Source: an uncultured beta proteobacterium
GTDB taxonomy: Bacteria > Pseudomonadota > Gammaproteobacteria > Burkholderiales > Burkholderiaceae_C
DNA: 34,160 nucleotides
Assembly: GCA_903954045.1 (NCBI GenBank)
Contig: CAJBMJ010000341.1
Span: 1-34,160 of the forward strand
Direction: 5' to 3'
The position numbers and the translations under genes are program-made. The notes under the pieces were generated by a model. The model was not told the DNA's origin, made no database searches, and worked only from the letters and a program-made list of their open reading frames with translations. Shown here one piece after another: positions 8,915 through 18,026 of the stretch. Numbering within the stretch: position 1 is the first letter of the stretch; the number at the start of each line of letters is the position of its first letter.

Positions 8915-10375
8915 TCAGGGGCACTGTGCAATCATCTGCGCCACCGCCGCAGTGAGCTTCTTGGCATAGGGCACGTGCAAAAATTCGTTGGGACCGTGGG
9001 CATTGCTCTTGGGGCCCAGCACGCCGCAGACCATCATCTGCGCCTTGGGAAACCCTTTGGAGAGCATATTCATCAAGGGAATGGTGCCACCTTGACCAAT
9101 GTAGCCACAGGGCGCACCAAAGTGCGATTGCGATGCCGCGTTGAGCGCGGTTTCAAACCAGGGGGCTGTGTCCGGTGCGTTCCAGCCAGTGGAACCGGCG
9201 GCGCCCTCAAAAGTGACCTTGGCTTGGTAAGGTGCGTTGTCTTCCAGCAGCGCCTTGAGTTCCTGCACTGCCGCATCGGCCTGCACCAGGGGCGGCAGGC
9301 GCAAAGACAGCTTGAATGCGGTGTAGGGCCGCAGAACATTGCCCGCGTTCTTCAGGTCCGGGAAACCGTCGGCCCCGGTGACGCTGAGCGTGGGTTTCCA
9401 GGTGCGGTTGAGCAAGGCTTCCAGCGGGTCGGTGGTGGTGGGCAGCGCAAAGGTACTGGAGCCACCACAGTCGTAGTGGGCCCAGGGAAAGCGGCGGTAG
9501 ATTTCGTCTCCCAGAATGTCCGCAGCAGCCTGCGCCTGTGCCAGGCGCTCGGGTGGAACCTCGCAATGGAAGCTGGCAGGAAGCAGGCGACCTGTGGAGC
9601 TGTCCTCCAGACGGTCGAGCACCTGGCGCATGATGCGAAAGCTCGAGGGCACCAGCCCGCTGGCGTCACCCGAGTGCACTCCTTCGGTGAGTATTTCGAC
9701 CTTCAACACACCGCTGGCCATGCCGCGCAGGCTGTTGGTGAGCCACAACTGGTCGTAGTTGCCTGCACCTGAATCCAGACACACCACCAGGCCCACATCG
9801 CCCATGCGCTGGCGCAAGGCGTCGATGTAGGGCAGCAGGTCAAATGAGCCGCTCTCTTCGCAGGTTTCGATCAGGCCCACGATGCGGGGGTGCGCCACGT
9901 TCTGCGTCTTGAGGGCCTGAATGGCGGCGATGGCGGCATAGGCTGCGTAACCGTCGTCAGCGCCCCCTCGGCCATAGAGCTTGCCGTCCACCATCTTGGG
10001 TGTCCAGGGCCCCAAGTCGCTGCGCCAGCCCGAGAACTCAGGCTGCTTGTCCAGGTGGCCGTACATCAGCACGGTTTGCGTTGATTCGGTTTTGGTACCG
10101 GTCACCTCAAAGAAGAGGACCGGCGTGCGCCCGGGCAGGCGAACAAGCTCCAGGGTGAGCCCTTCGACCTTCTGTGCCTCGATCCACGCAGCCGTGTTGC
10201 GCACTACCGTGTCGATGAATCCGTTGGCAGCCCAGTCGGCATCGAACATGGGGGACTTGGCGGGTATGCGAATGTAGTCCTGCAACTGGGGAACGATCTG
10301 GTCGTCCCAAGTCTGGCTCACCTGCCCCAGGGCTTGGGTGGCATCCAGCAAAGCGGTCGGAATGCGAGCATTCAT
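8915..10375 (-). CDS. M20-family metallopeptidase (dipeptidase-like)
   Basis: The protein has 486 residues from ATG 10375. A TTG 15 bases upstream is open in frame, but GAGGG lies about 7 bases before the ATG, which decides for it. M20 zinc-ligand motifs are present in order: MYGHLDKQPE (H107, D109), GRGGADDGYA (D140/D141) and ETCEESGS (general base E173, ligand E174). The lid/dimerisation domain lies between ~210 and ~360. The family hydrolyses dipeptides or related amide bonds with two zinc ions. The GRGGADDG form and the length resemble cytosolic dipeptidase/CNDP-type members more than ArgE or DapE. There is no signal peptide. It lies 33 bases downstream of metW. Confidence 0.92.
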   Translation of the reverse strand: MNARIPTALLDATQALGQVSQTWDDQIVPQLQDYIRIPAKSPMFDADWAANGFIDTVVRNTAAWIEAQKVEGLTLELVRLPGRTPVLFFEVTGTKTESTQTVLMYGHLDKQPEFSGWRSDLGPWTPKMVDGKLYGRGGADDGYAAYAAIAAIQALKTQNVAHPRIVGLIETCEESGSFDLLPYIDALRQRMGDVGLVVCLDSGAGNYDQLWLTNSLRGMASGVLKVEILTEGVHSGDASGLVPSSFRIMRQVLDRLEDSSTGRLLPASFHCEVPPERLAQAQAAADILGDEIYRRFPWAHYDCGGSSTFALPTTTDPLEALLNRTWKPTLSVTGADGFPDLKNAGNVLRPYTAFKLSLRLPPLVQADAAVQELKALLEDNAPYQAKVTFEGAAGSTGWNAPDTAPWFETALNAASQSHFGAPCGYIGQGGTIPLMNMLSKGFPKAQMMVCGVLGPKSNAHGPNEFLHVPYAKKLTAAVAQMIAQCP

Positions 10376-10408
10376 GGGGGTTACCCTCAAAAAAGGAAAG
10401 TAATGACT

Positions 10409-10999
10409 TCAGGGTGCGCTGCGTGCGAGCTTGTACACCGAGGTGCCTGCCATCAAGTTAGGCGCAAACCGCACTGTACGGCCATTTTGCAGACCAAAGC
10501 TGTCGAGTACGCGCAAACCCGTGCGCTGTGCAAGGGCGGCCAGATCGGCATGGGTCCCCACGCGGATGTTGGGCGTGTCATACCACTGGTAGGGCAACCT
10601 GCGGGTCACGGGCATGCGCCCTTGAAGGATGCTCAGCCGGTTAGGCCAGTGCGCAAAGTTGGGAAAAGCCACAATGCCCACCCGGCCCACACGCGCTGTC
10701 TCGCGCAGCATGACCTCGGCATTGCGCAAATGCTGCAGGGTGTCAATTTGCAGCACCACGTCAAAAGATGCATCCTCAAACAGGGCAAGCCCCTCGTCCA
10801 GGTTGAGTTGCACTACATTCACACCCCGTTTGACACAGGCCAGCACGTTGGCATCGTCAATCTCCACGCCGTAGCCCGTGCAGCCACGCTCACGCTGCAG
10901 GTACTCCAGCATGGCACCATCGCCACACCCGAGATCGAGCACGCGGGACCCCTGTGGCACCAGTTCGGCAATGGCTTGCTGGATTGTCGCGTCGCTCAT
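10409..10999 (-). CDS. metW: Methionine biosynthesis protein MetW
   Basis: The 196-residue protein is a class I methyltransferase fold with the SAM-binding motif VLDLGCGDG at ~20-28 and the MetW-specific stretches [15 protein letters not shown] and [12 protein letters not shown]. MetW partners MetX in homoserine acylation in many proteobacteria and is normally encoded directly after it. Here its start overlaps the metX stop by 4 bases (10996-10999), so the pair is translationally coupled and under control of the leader upstream of metX. Confidence 0.96.
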   Translation of the reverse strand: MSDATIQQAIAELVPQGSRVLDLGCGDGAMLEYLQRERGCTGYGVEIDDANVLACVKRGVNVVQLNLDEGLALFEDASFDVVLQIDTLQHLRNAEVMLRETARVGRVGIVAFPNFAHWPNRLSILQGRMPVTRRLPYQWYDTPNIRVGTHADLAALAQRTGLRVLDSFGLQNGRTVRFAPNLMAGTSVYKLARSAP

Positions 11000-12207
11000 G
11001 CTGCAACCCCCAGCTCTTTTGCAATGCTATCAAAATAAGAGCTGACTACGCCCATATAACGGGCGTCATCGAGCAAAAAGGCATCATGCCCGTGGGGCGC
11101 ATCGATCTCGGCGTAACTCACATCCCGGCGGTTGTCGAGCAGGGCTTTGACGATTTCACGACTGCGTTTGGGGCTGAATCGCCAGTCGGTAGTAAAGCTC
11201 ACCAGCAAGAACTTGCAGGTAGCGCGAACCAGCGCCTGGCTCAAATCACCACCAAAGGCGCGCGCCGGGTCAAAGTAGTCCAGCGCACGGGTGATCAGCA
11301 AATAGGTATTGGCATCAAAGTACTCGGCGAATTTGTCACCCTGGTAGCGCAGATAGCTCTCAATCTGGAACTCCACGTCTTGCGTGCTGAATTTATAGGC
11401 CCCCACGCTCCCCACTGCGTTGGGTTCGCTGACCCCTGAGGCGGCGCTCAGGTTGCCGTTTCGAACCGCATCAAGCAATTGCCTACCGAACTTCTCGTTC
11501 ATCACATCATCACTCAAGTAGGTGATATGCCCAATCATGCGGGCAATGCGCAAGCCTCGCTTGGGGATGACGCCGTGCTGATAGAAGTGTCCGCCATGAA
11601 AATCGGGGTCGGTCACGATGGCGCGACGTGCCACTTCGTTAAAGGCAATGTTTTCCGCTGTCAGGTTGGGTGCACTGGCCACCACCACGGCGTGGGCCAC
11701 CCGGTCAGGATATTGCAGCGTCCATGAAAGCGCCTGCATGCCGCCCAGACTTCCGCCCATCACCGCTGCGAGCTTTTGAATTCCCAATTGGTCGAGCAAA
11801 CGCGCTTGGGCATGGACCCAGTCTTCCACGGTGACCACCGGAAAATTGGCGCCATACACCTGGCCACTGGCCGAATCCGGGTTGGGATGCATGGGACCGG
11901 TGGAGCCAAAACACGAACCCAGGTTGTTGACGCCAATGACAAAAAAGCGGTTGGTGTCTACCGATTTTCCCGGACCAATCATGTTGTCCCACCAACCTTC
12001 GCTCTTGTCCTGGCCTTCATACACACCGGCCACATGGTGCGAAGCATTCAGGGCGTGGCAGATGAGCACGGCGTTGGACCTGTCGGCGTTCAGCGTGCCA
12101 TAGGTCTCATAACTGAGTGCGTAGCCACGAATCGCCGCGCCACTTTGCAAGGCAAGTGGTGCTTCGAAATGCATGCTTTGCGCAACTGCGATCAAACTCT
12201 TTTCCAA
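10996..12207 (-). CDS. metX: Homoserine O-acyltransferase MetX
   Basis: This alpha/beta hydrolase-fold enzyme acylates homoserine in the first committed step of methionine synthesis. MetX motifs are clear: [33 protein letters not shown], the nucleophile elbow GGSLGGMQ, an Asp in FTTDWRFSP and the catalytic His in [10 protein letters not shown]. Whether acetyl-CoA or succinyl-CoA is used cannot be told by eye. The start is uncertain. Family members usually begin MSLIAVPQSMHF, but the expected ATG is AAG here. I place the start at TTG 12207 ([14 protein letters not shown], 403 aa) because GGGGA lies 6 bases upstream; ATG 12174 is the alternative. A TTG at 12240 is open but lies inside the terminator hairpin. 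The leader carries a SAM-II riboswitch. Confidence 0.95.
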   Translation of the reverse strand: MEKSLIAVAQSMHFEAPLALQSGAAIRGYALSYETYGTLNADRSNAVLICHALNASHHVAGVYEGQDKSEGWWDNMIGPGKSVDTNRFFVIGVNNLGSCFGSTGPMHPNPDSASGQVYGANFPVVTVEDWVHAQARLLDQLGIQKLAAVMGGSLGGMQALSWTLQYPDRVAHAVVVASAPNLTAENIAFNEVARRAIVTDPDFHGGHFYQHGVIPKRGLRIARMIGHITYLSDDVMNEKFGRQLLDAVRNGNLSAASGVSEPNAVGSVGAYKFSTQDVEFQIESYLRYQGDKFAEYFDANTYLLITRALDYFDPARAFGGDLSQALVRATCKFLLVSFTTDWRFSPKRSREIVKALLDNRRDVSYAEIDAPHGHDAFLLDDARYMGVVSSYFDSIAKELGVAA

Positions 12208-12221
12208 CCCAATTCCCCAAT

Positions 12222-12254
12222 AAAAAACCCGGCGTCGCAAAAAACGAGGCCGGG
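12222..12254 (-). terminator. Intrinsic terminator in the metX leader (attenuator)
   Basis: Read on the minus strand, CCCGGC (12254-12249) and GCCGGG (12233-12228) form a perfect 6-bp stem followed immediately by six U (12227-12222). It lies between the SAM-II element and the metX start, so it is in position to stop transcription before metX. The 5' arm (CCC) can instead pair with the 3' strand of riboswitch helix P1; see the riboswitch entry. Confidence 0.8.
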
Positions 12255-12264
12255 TGCTGGTGTC

Positions 12265-12319
12265 GGTCCGTCTTTAGCTGTATTTGTTAAGCGCCCGCAA
12301 GCTGGAGCAAATTGGCGCT
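12265..12319 (-). promoter_or_regulatory. SAM-II riboswitch upstream of metX
   Basis: On the minus strand the element reads AGCGCC (12319-12314), AAUUU, a C/G-containing loop, GGCGCU (12295-12290), AACAAAUAC and then AGCUAAA (12279-12273). This matches, as I remember it, the metX SAM-II aptamer in order and spacing: P1, AUUU, loop, P1', ...AUAAAU..., AGCUAAA. P1 is a perfect 6-bp helix. UCC in the loop can pair with GGA near the 3' end (about 12268) for the pseudoknot. SAM binding would shut off methionine synthesis. GGGCGCU (12296-12290) can also pair with AGCACCC (12258-12252), six pairs with one C-A mismatch. That helix is incompatible with both P1 and the downstream terminator, giving a simple transcription-attenuation switch. 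Confidence 0.85.
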
Positions 12320-12326
12320 GGGGAGA

Positions 12327-12332
12327 ATTGTA
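12327..12332 (-). promoter_or_regulatory. Possible -10 element of the metX promoter
   Basis: TACAAT on the minus strand would place the transcription start about 7 bases downstream, right at the first base of the SAM-II element. No good -35 hexamer is visible at 16-18 bases, so this is a weak call supported mainly by position. Confidence 0.35.
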
Positions 12333-12383
12333 GCAATGTGGGACCGAGTGGTGATCTTTAGGGGGAGGAAGCGACCGGAAGCG

Positions 12384-12404
12384 TGCGCGCCTCCTTAGCG
12401 CGCA
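12384..12404 (-). other. Perfect stem-loop around the glpQ-like stop codon
   Basis: TGCGCGC (12384-12390) and GCGCGCA (12398-12404) form a perfect 7-bp stem whose 7-base loop contains the stop codon of the phosphodiesterase gene. No U-tract follows. It may protect the 3' end of the transcript or act as a Rho-associated end. Confidence 0.4.
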
Positions 12405-13561
12405 GACACCGCGGTATCTGGAAAGTCGCTGAAAACTCCATCTACGCCCAGGGTGTAGAAGCGCTTGTATTCGGCCTTGGGGTCACCCTTGTAGTCCGAC
12501 AGCAAACCAGGTGCCTCGCTGCGGAAGGTGAAGGTGTGTACAAACAGGCCCGCAGCGTGGGCGTTTTTCACCACATCGGTAGGGGGCAGCGCTACGCGGT
12601 CGGCATCGCTGATCTTGCCGTCGCCGTTCAGGTCTTTGGGTTTGCCATCGGTGCCAAGCACATGGGCGGCGCTGGCCAAATAGGGCTTCCAGGGGCCAAT
12701 GCCATCGGCATACGTGCGAATTTCGGCCAGACCCTTGGGTGTGAGCATGTCCTTGAAGTTACGCCGGTCTTTGGTCAACGCAAAGTCGTAGGGTTTGTCA
12801 AACGGGGCGACCAGAGTGACATTGCCCTTGGAATCCACGTCGTCACCGTCAATGAGCTGCACCAGGCGCACCTGGGTTTTGCCGCGCAGTTCCTGCAGGT
12901 TGAATACCTCGAACGACTGGATGATGACGGGTGAGTCCTTCTTGGTGTAGCCGTACTCGGCCAGCATCGACAACAGGCGCGGCTCAATCAGCAGGCCTTC
13001 CTGTACATGGTAAGACGGGTGCTTGGTTTCGGGATACACGCCAATCGTGCGGCCCGTGCGGGCAGACTCGGCCTTGGCCAGATCCAGAATTTCGCGGAAT
13101 GTAGGGATCTGGAATTGACCGTCATGGGACTTGTCTCGCGCGGCATTGGTCTGTTTAGCGCGCAAGGTGCGCAACTCGGCCAGAGTGAAGTCCGTCACGA
13201 ACCAGCCGGTTTCATTCACACCGTCGACCATGCGTGTGGTCTTGCGTGAAGCGAATTCGGCCCGGGTAGAAACATCGGTGGTGGCGGTGATGTTGGGTTC
13301 GTGGCGGGCGACCAGATGGCCATCCTTGGTAACCACCAGATCGGGCTCGACAAAGTCAGCACCCTGTTCGATCGCCATTTTGTAGGCTGCCAGCGTGTGC
13401 TCGGGCAGGTAGCCACTGGCACCCCGATGACCAATCACCATTGGTTTTGCACCGTCAAGGGTGGGGTACTGGCCGCTGGTGGCAATCGGGGAAGTGGCGC
13501 AGCCTTGTAGCAAGGCCGCTGTTGCGAGGGCAATCACACTGAAACGCAGAGAGGTAGACAT
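12395..13561 (-). CDS. Glycerophosphodiester phosphodiesterase, lipoprotein (GlpQ-like)
   Basis: The protein has 388 residues from ATG 13561. An upstream in-frame start at 13615 would bury the signal peptide, so it is rejected. [21 protein letters not shown] is a lipoprotein signal with lipobox LQGC and lipidated Cys21. GDPD catalytic features follow: GHRGASG (His45, Arg46), PEHT (Glu54), VEPDLV (Glu72, Asp74) and ARHEP (His87). The enzyme releases glycerol-3-phosphate and an alcohol from glycerophosphodiesters in the periplasm, supplying carbon and phosphate from lipid headgroups. The length and the [12 protein letters not shown] stretch near residue 300 (EF-hand-like, possibly Ca2+ binding) fit the periplasmic GlpQ type rather than cytosolic UgpQ. 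No transporter gene is adjacent. Confidence 0.9.
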   Translation of the reverse strand: MSTSLRFSVIALATAALLQGCATSPIATSGQYPTLDGAKPMVIGHRGASGYLPEHTLAAYKMAIEQGADFVEPDLVVTKDGHLVARHEPNITATTDVSTRAEFASRKTTRMVDGVNETGWFVTDFTLAELRTLRAKQTNAARDKSHDGQFQIPTFREILDLAKAESARTGRTIGVYPETKHPSYHVQEGLLIEPRLLSMLAEYGYTKKDSPVIIQSFEVFNLQELRGKTQVRLVQLIDGDDVDSKGNVTLVAPFDKPYDFALTKDRRNFKDMLTPKGLAEIRTYADGIGPWKPYLASAAHVLGTDGKPKDLNGDGKISDADRVALPPTDVVKNAHAAGLFVHTFTFRSEAPGLLSDYKGDPKAEYKRFYTLGVDGVFSDFPDTAVSAR

Positions 13562-13650
13562 GGCGTTGGATCCGGGCAGAGTTGAAAACGCGATGCTGAC
13601 CGACCCAAATTTCAAATGTGTGACACCCCTCTGAGGCAGATTTGCCTTAC

Positions 13651-14976
13651 TTACCTCGCCACAGTGACGCCATAACTCTGATCCATGGAAACGATGTTCC
13701 AGCTATGCGGCCGAATCCAGTTAATCCACGTCCGGCCGTTGGCATAGGCCCCATAGTGCTCGTGAATGAGTGACGACTCGCTGGTTTGAAAGTTGATTTT
13801 TTGAATCGCCGCGCCACCATAGAAGTTGGTTGACGCATCAATGGTGCGGGCCAGAAAGATGTAGCCGTTCTTAAATACTATGTCAGTTGGCAAGCCAAAG
13901 CCAGACACGGAAGGAAGTCGCACACCAGCGGGGAAACGGCCGGCCCCGTCGTTTACAAGTATGGCGGCCGGCCAGTTGCCCGATTGCTCGTAGCCACCCA
14001 GAAAGACATCGTACTTTCCGGGATCGTAAAAGTTGATCAGCTCTGCCGTGTATATCTTTTGTCCCGCCACAGCAGGGTGGAAACGGGTTGTGTCCTTGCT
14101 GAATGACCCGTTTTGCTGATTCAGCAGAACATAGGGTTTGCCCTCCACCAGCGGGTCAGCCACCACGACGTCAGGGTAACCATCGCCATTGACATCTGCA
14201 GCACTGGCGCTATGGAAATACCCGATAAATGGCAGCCGGAGATGCGAGTACGTGCCATCCGCCTTACTCAGCAACAGATGCATAGATTCGCCGGGATAGG
14301 GGGAGGCATCAAAACCGTGGCAGGCAAAGAGAACGCTGGGTCGCCCCGATTGATTGAAATCCGCAACGATGGCCTTTCGGGGATGCAGGCAACCTGTGGT
14401 GTCGCTCATAAGTTGGGAGGTTTTGTCCTGCCAGGCACCGTCCACCTGCTTCCAGAACTGGATTCGACCGTAGGAAGTCGCCGATGCCAGATTGGAAGGG
14501 TCATATTCCAGAGTGTGGCTCACCATGGAATACGAGCCGTCTTGAAAAAAGTCTGCAAAGGCCACCGCATTTCCAGCCATGGGCTGGCTGCCGAGCGCCT
14601 CCGTGGCTGCAGCAGAGTTTTCATAGGAGGACGACAGAACTGCCAGCGGGATTTGCAGTACGGCCGTTGCACTGGTCGTGCCTCCTGGCCCGGAACAAAC
14701 CATGGTGTATTTGAATTGCCCGCGTGCGTTCAGCGTGACCGACTTGCTTCCTGCAAGTGGCTGCACTCCGATCAGTCCATCTTGCCCGGCACAGGAGGTG
14801 GCATAGGTGGAAGTCCAGCTGAACGTAGAAGCAATACCCAAAGCGCCCTTGGCCGACTCAAAAGCAATATTGACAACTGGCGCCGGACCCGCGCTTCCGC
14901 CCCCGCAGGAAACCAGCAAGAGACAGACACCCAATGCAAACAGAGTTGCGAATTTCATGTGACGCATTGCATTCAT
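13651..14976 (-). CDS. Secreted lipoprotein with FG-GAP/VCBS-type repeats
   Basis: The 441-residue protein has a lipoprotein signal, [18 protein letters not shown] preceded by a short Met-rich lead, with lipidated Cys24 followed by GGG. Residues ~35-110 look like an Ig-like module (WTSTYATSC...[12 protein letters not shown]) of the type repeated in many betaproteobacterial surface proteins. Residues ~130-420 contain beta-propeller style repeats, best seen in [16 protein letters not shown], a calcium-binding DxNGDGxxD loop, with weaker copies such as [15 protein letters not shown]. Such propellers bind proteins or glycans outside the cell; the ligand is unknown. Start codons at 14976, 14967 and 14958 are all in frame and none has a convincing ribosome binding site. 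The gene diverges from amtB. Confidence 0.8.
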   Translation of the reverse strand: MNAMRHMKFATLFALGVCLLLVSCGGGSAGPAPVVNIAFESAKGALGIASTFSWTSTYATSCAGQDGLIGVQPLAGSKSVTLNARGQFKYTMVCSGPGGTTSATAVLQIPLAVLSSSYENSAAATEALGSQPMAGNAVAFADFFQDGSYSMVSHTLEYDPSNLASATSYGRIQFWKQVDGAWQDKTSQLMSDTTGCLHPRKAIVADFNQSGRPSVLFACHGFDASPYPGESMHLLLSKADGTYSHLRLPFIGYFHSASAADVNGDGYPDVVVADPLVEGKPYVLLNQQNGSFSKDTTRFHPAVAGQKIYTAELINFYDPGKYDVFLGGYEQSGNWPAAILVNDGAGRFPAGVRLPSVSGFGLPTDIVFKNGYIFLARTIDASTNFYGGAAIQKINFQTSESSLIHEHYGAYANGRTWINWIRPHSWNIVSMDQSYGVTVAR

Positions 14977-15026
14977 ATCGGCAGAAAGTCCTCAAACCAA
15001 AGCGGGTGGCCCAAGCACACCATATT

Positions 15027-15060
15027 TGCACATTTTTGGCGACGCCGCACCTTTTTAGCC
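15027..15060 (+). promoter_or_regulatory. Possible degenerate NtrC-type sites upstream of the amtB sigma-54 promoter
   Basis: TGCACATTTTTGGCG (15027-15041) and GCACCTTTTTAGCC (15047-15060) both resemble half-conserved versions of the NtrC target GCACC-N5-GGTGC. They are close to the promoter rather than ~100 bases upstream, and the dyads are imperfect, so this is a weak call. Confidence 0.3.
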
Positions 15061-15064
15061 AATG

Positions 15065-15080
15065 TGGCCTGATTTTTGCT
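15065..15080 (+). promoter_or_regulatory. Sigma-54 promoter for amtB
   Basis: TGGCCT-GATTT-TTGCT matches the -24/-12 consensus TGGCAC-N5-TTGCW, with GG and GC exactly 10 bases apart. The expected transcription start is about 15091, 71 bases before the amtB ATG. Ammonium transporter genes are commonly RpoN/NtrC dependent, so sequence and context agree. Confidence 0.75.
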
Positions 15081-15085
15081 TTGTA

Positions 15086-15123
15086 TTGGTGCGCAAAAGA
15101 GATTTCGTCCTCTTTTGCACCAA
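15086..15123 (+). repeat. Long imperfect inverted repeat in the amtB leader
   Basis: TTGGTGC-GC-AAAAGAG, an 8-base loop and CTCTTTTGCACCAA form 14 base pairs with a 2-base bulge. The outer arms TTGGTGC/GCACCAA look like NtrC half-sites. Because the predicted start (~15091) falls in the left arm, the RNA would begin with a 9-bp hairpin (15093-15101 with 15110-15118). It could be a regulator-binding palindrome, a 5'-stabilising hairpin, or both. Confidence 0.6.
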
Positions 15124-15161
15124 ACTCAGTCAAAAACCAAAAATCTACCTCAGAGATACTT

Positions 15162-16364
15162 ATGGAAGCACCAAATCAGGGCGCAAACGCATTGTTCATT
15201 TTGTTGGGCGCTGTGATGGTCTTGGCCATGCACGCCGGATTCGCGTTTCTGGAGCTGGGCACTGTACGCCGCAAAAACCAGGTCAATGCACTGGTGAAGA
15301 TTCTGGTGGACTTCTCGGTTTCTACCGTGGTCTATTTCATGGTCGGATACGCCGTCGCCTATGGAGCCACCTTTTTTGTGGGCGCAGAACAACTGGCGGC
15401 CAAAAATGGTTATGAGCTGGTCAAGTTCTTCTTTCTGCTGACTTTTGCGGCAGCCATACCCGCCATTATTTCGGGCGGCATTGCCGAACGCGCCAAGTTC
15501 TGGCCCCAGCTCATTGCTACCGCCGTGATTGTTGGGTTCATCTATCCCTTCTTCGAAGGTATTGCCTGGAACCAGCACTTTGGGGTGCAAGCATGGATCA
15601 AGGCCCTGACTGGCGAAGAGTTCCACGACTTTGCTGGCAGCGTGGTGGTGCATGCCGTGGGGGGATGGATTGCACTGGGCGCAGTCATTTTGCTGGGCGC
15701 ACGCAGCAACCGCTACCGCAAGGACGGAGCCATGTCGGCCCACCCCCCTAGCAGCATTCCATTTCTGGCGCTGGGGGCCTGGATTCTGGTGGTGGGATGG
15801 TTTGGCTTCAATGTGATGAGCGCACAAACACTGGACAAAATCTCCGGCCTGGTGGCGGTGAATTCCCTGATGGCCATGGTGGGAGGCACCCTGGCCGCTC
15901 TCGTGCTTGGCAAAAACGACCCCGGCTTTGTGCACAACGGGCCGCTGGCGGGTCTGGTCGCCGTTTGTGCAGGGTCAGACTTGATGCACCCCCTGGGTGC
16001 CTTGGTGGTCGGCAGCGTGGCAGGAGCCATCTTTGTCGTCATGTTCACGCTGACCCAGAACAAATGGAAGATTGACGATGTGCTGGGTGTGTGGCCCTTG
16101 CACGGCCTGTGCGGGACCTGGGGCGGCATTGCAGCGGGCATCTTTGGCAGCCAGGCACTCGGTGGTCTGGGCGGAGTAAGCCTTGGCGCCCAGCTATTGG
16201 GAACCGCCTTGGGTGTGACATGGGCTTTGGCGAGCGGCTTTATCGTTTACGGTCTTCTGAAAATATCGCTGGGCCTTCGCATGAGCCAGGAAGAAGAGTT
16301 TGACGGCGCCGACCTGACCATCCACAGAATCACATCTTCCCCAGAGCGCGAGGCCAACTGGTAA
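15162..16364 (+). CDS. amtB: Ammonium transporter (Amt family)
   Basis: The protein has 400 residues from ATG 15162; the frame is open upstream but the Amt homology begins here, after the sigma-54 promoter. About 11 membrane segments are seen. Amt signatures include HDFAGSVVVHAVGGW, with Asp156 and His164 matching the E. coli AmtB Asp160/His168 pair, and HGLCGTWGG, whose His314 matches His318; the twin histidines line the ammonium channel. It takes up NH4+/NH3 when nitrogen is scarce. It lacks a cleavable signal peptide, which some AmtB proteins have. No glnK/PII gene lies upstream here, unlike the usual glnK-amtB pair. The gene ends 35 bases from the convergent chemoreceptor gene. Confidence 0.95.
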   Translation: MEAPNQGANALFILLGAVMVLAMHAGFAFLELGTVRRKNQVNALVKILVDFSVSTVVYFMVGYAVAYGATFFVGAEQLAAKNGYELVKFFFLLTFAAAIPAIISGGIAERAKFWPQLIATAVIVGFIYPFFEGIAWNQHFGVQAWIKALTGEEFHDFAGSVVVHAVGGWIALGAVILLGARSNRYRKDGAMSAHPPSSIPFLALGAWILVVGWFGFNVMSAQTLDKISGLVAVNSLMAMVGGTLAALVLGKNDPGFVHNGPLAGLVAVCAGSDLMHPLGALVVGSVAGAIFVVMFTLTQNKWKIDDVLGVWPLHGLCGTWGGIAAGIFGSQALGGLGGVSLGAQLLGTALGVTWALASGFIVYGLLKISLGLRMSQEEEFDGADLTIHRITSSPEREANW

Positions 16365-16399
16365 AGCACAGCGAAGCTGCGCTCCCGCAGTCGCCGAAA

Positions 16400-17953
16400 T
16401 CAGGTGTCGCTTATTTTGAAAACCGACACCGTTTGCACCAGCTCGCTGGCCTGCCCCTTTAGGCTGCTCGCTGCCAGAGACATTTCTTCGACCATTTGGG
16501 CGTTTTCCTGCGTCATGCGGTCCATCAAGGCCACCGCATCTCCAAGCTGAGACACATCGTTGCTCTGCTCTGCGCTGGCGGTGCTTATTTCACCCATGAT
16601 GTCCGTCACCTGACGAATACTGCCCACCACTTCCGTCATGGTGGCTCCGGCGTGATCCACCAGCACGGTGCCGTGCTCCACGCGCTCCACACTGGCATTG
16701 ATCAAGGTCTTGATTTCTCTGGCGGCCTCTGCTGAACGTCCTGCCAGAGACCGGACCTCGCTGGCCACCACCGCAAATCCGCGACCCTGCTCGCCGGCCC
16801 TGGCCGCCTCCACCGCCGCATTCAACGCCAGAATGTTGGTCTGAAAGGCAATGCCATCAATGACCTGAATGATTTCTGAAATCTTTTTGGATGACTCGTT
16901 GATGCCCCGCATGGTTTCCACCACCTCGGAGACCACCGTACCGCCTTTGGCAGCCACTGACGAGGCCGACTGCGCCAACTGATTGGCACGCTGGGCGTTA
17001 TCCGCATTCTGGCGAATACGTTCACTAAGGTCATGGACTGCCGCGGTGGTTTGCTCCAGTGAGGCGGCCTGGCTCTCGGTTCGATGTGAAAGGTCCTGAT
17101 CGCTGTGTTCGATTTCATTACTCGCAGAAGCCACACCGTCCGCCCCCACGCGCACCTGCCGCACCACGTCCTTGAGTTGCGACTGCATTGCCTGCAATGC
17201 AAGCAGCAGCGTGGACGTTTCGTTGGTGCCCTTGGCCGCAATCGGCTGGCTCAGGTCTCCGCCCGCGATGGTGTGGGTTATCGCTACCGCCTGCGTTAGT
17301 GGCTGCATGATGGTACGAATGATCACCGCAGCAAACACCACGGCTACCGCGATGGTCGTCAATACGCTGATCCACATACCTGTCTTCATGGTGGCCGCAG
17401 CAGCCACAGCTTCCACGGTGACCTGCCCTGCCTGCTCGATCTGCTGCTTGCGAAAAGCTTCGAGCTCAGCACGAATCACTTCGCTTTCTTTGTCAAATCC
17501 CGGGGTGCTGGCGGTGCCCTTCATCAACAGGTTGCCAGCCTCCAAGCCTTTATCAATGTAGGCTGCGGCCATGTCCTTGCCAGAGGCATAAAACCGGTTG
17601 AACTTGGCTTCCAGCCGGTCCAGTTGTGCAGTGGACTGCCCATCGTCTTTGTAATAGACGCGAAACTTCTGAACGCCGCTGTGAAATGTCTTGGCAGCCT
17701 CCTCGGCCTCCTTGTAACCGGCAGGGTCATGTGTAGCGGAAACATCTGTCAAAAACTGCTGGACCTCCGATCGACTCAGGTCCATTTCATCGGCAACCAG
17801 CACATGGGGCAAGGTTACCTGGTTGATTTGCGTTACATCATGGGTCAACTGCGTTAGCAGGGTACCAAGGATCACCAGTGTCGCCACAAAAATGACCGTC
17901 AGGCTGGCGAAGGCGGCACTGATCTGAAGTTTGATACTCACGTTGCTGAACAT
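16400..17953 (-). CDS. Methyl-accepting chemotaxis protein
   Basis: The protein has 517 residues from ATG 17953, chosen over an upstream in-frame start at 18064 because GGGGGAG precedes it and the first membrane helix follows directly. TM1 is at ~10-33, a periplasmic four-helix-bundle-like sensor at ~35-190, TM2 at ~193-215 and HAMP at ~216-270. The long cytoplasmic coiled coil has the highly conserved signalling tip at ~363-400 (IDGIAFQTNILALNAAVEAA, RGFAVVASEVRSLAGRSAEAA). It relays ligand signals to CheA/CheW. The C-terminus (VFKISDT) has no NWETF-type CheR/CheB tether. It follows the GGDEF-EAL gene by 73 bases on the same strand and may be co-transcribed. Ligand unknown. Confidence 0.95.
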   Translation of the reverse strand: MFSNVSIKLQISAAFASLTVIFVATLVILGTLLTQLTHDVTQINQVTLPHVLVADEMDLSRSEVQQFLTDVSATHDPAGYKEAEEAAKTFHSGVQKFRVYYKDDGQSTAQLDRLEAKFNRFYASGKDMAAAYIDKGLEAGNLLMKGTASTPGFDKESEVIRAELEAFRKQQIEQAGQVTVEAVAAAATMKTGMWISVLTTIAVAVVFAAVIIRTIMQPLTQAVAITHTIAGGDLSQPIAAKGTNETSTLLLALQAMQSQLKDVVRQVRVGADGVASASNEIEHSDQDLSHRTESQAASLEQTTAAVHDLSERIRQNADNAQRANQLAQSASSVAAKGGTVVSEVVETMRGINESSKKISEIIQVIDGIAFQTNILALNAAVEAARAGEQGRGFAVVASEVRSLAGRSAEAAREIKTLINASVERVEHGTVLVDHAGATMTEVVGSIRQVTDIMGEISTASAEQSNDVSQLGDAVALMDRMTQENAQMVEEMSLAASSLKGQASELVQTVSVFKISDT

Positions 17954-18026
17954 AGTTCCGTCTCCCCCAATGGAGGCACCCTTGGATTGGAGCACCACGG
18001 GGCATTCTACGGTTTGTATATCAGCG

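Noticed and set aside
8807-9772. A 321-codon plus-strand open frame opposite the M20 peptidase
   Set aside because: Antisense shadow of a gene with intact catalytic motifs.
12228-12240. TTG 12240 as start of metX
   Set aside because: It lies inside the terminator hairpin and adds residues (RRRVFYWG) not found in MetX proteins.
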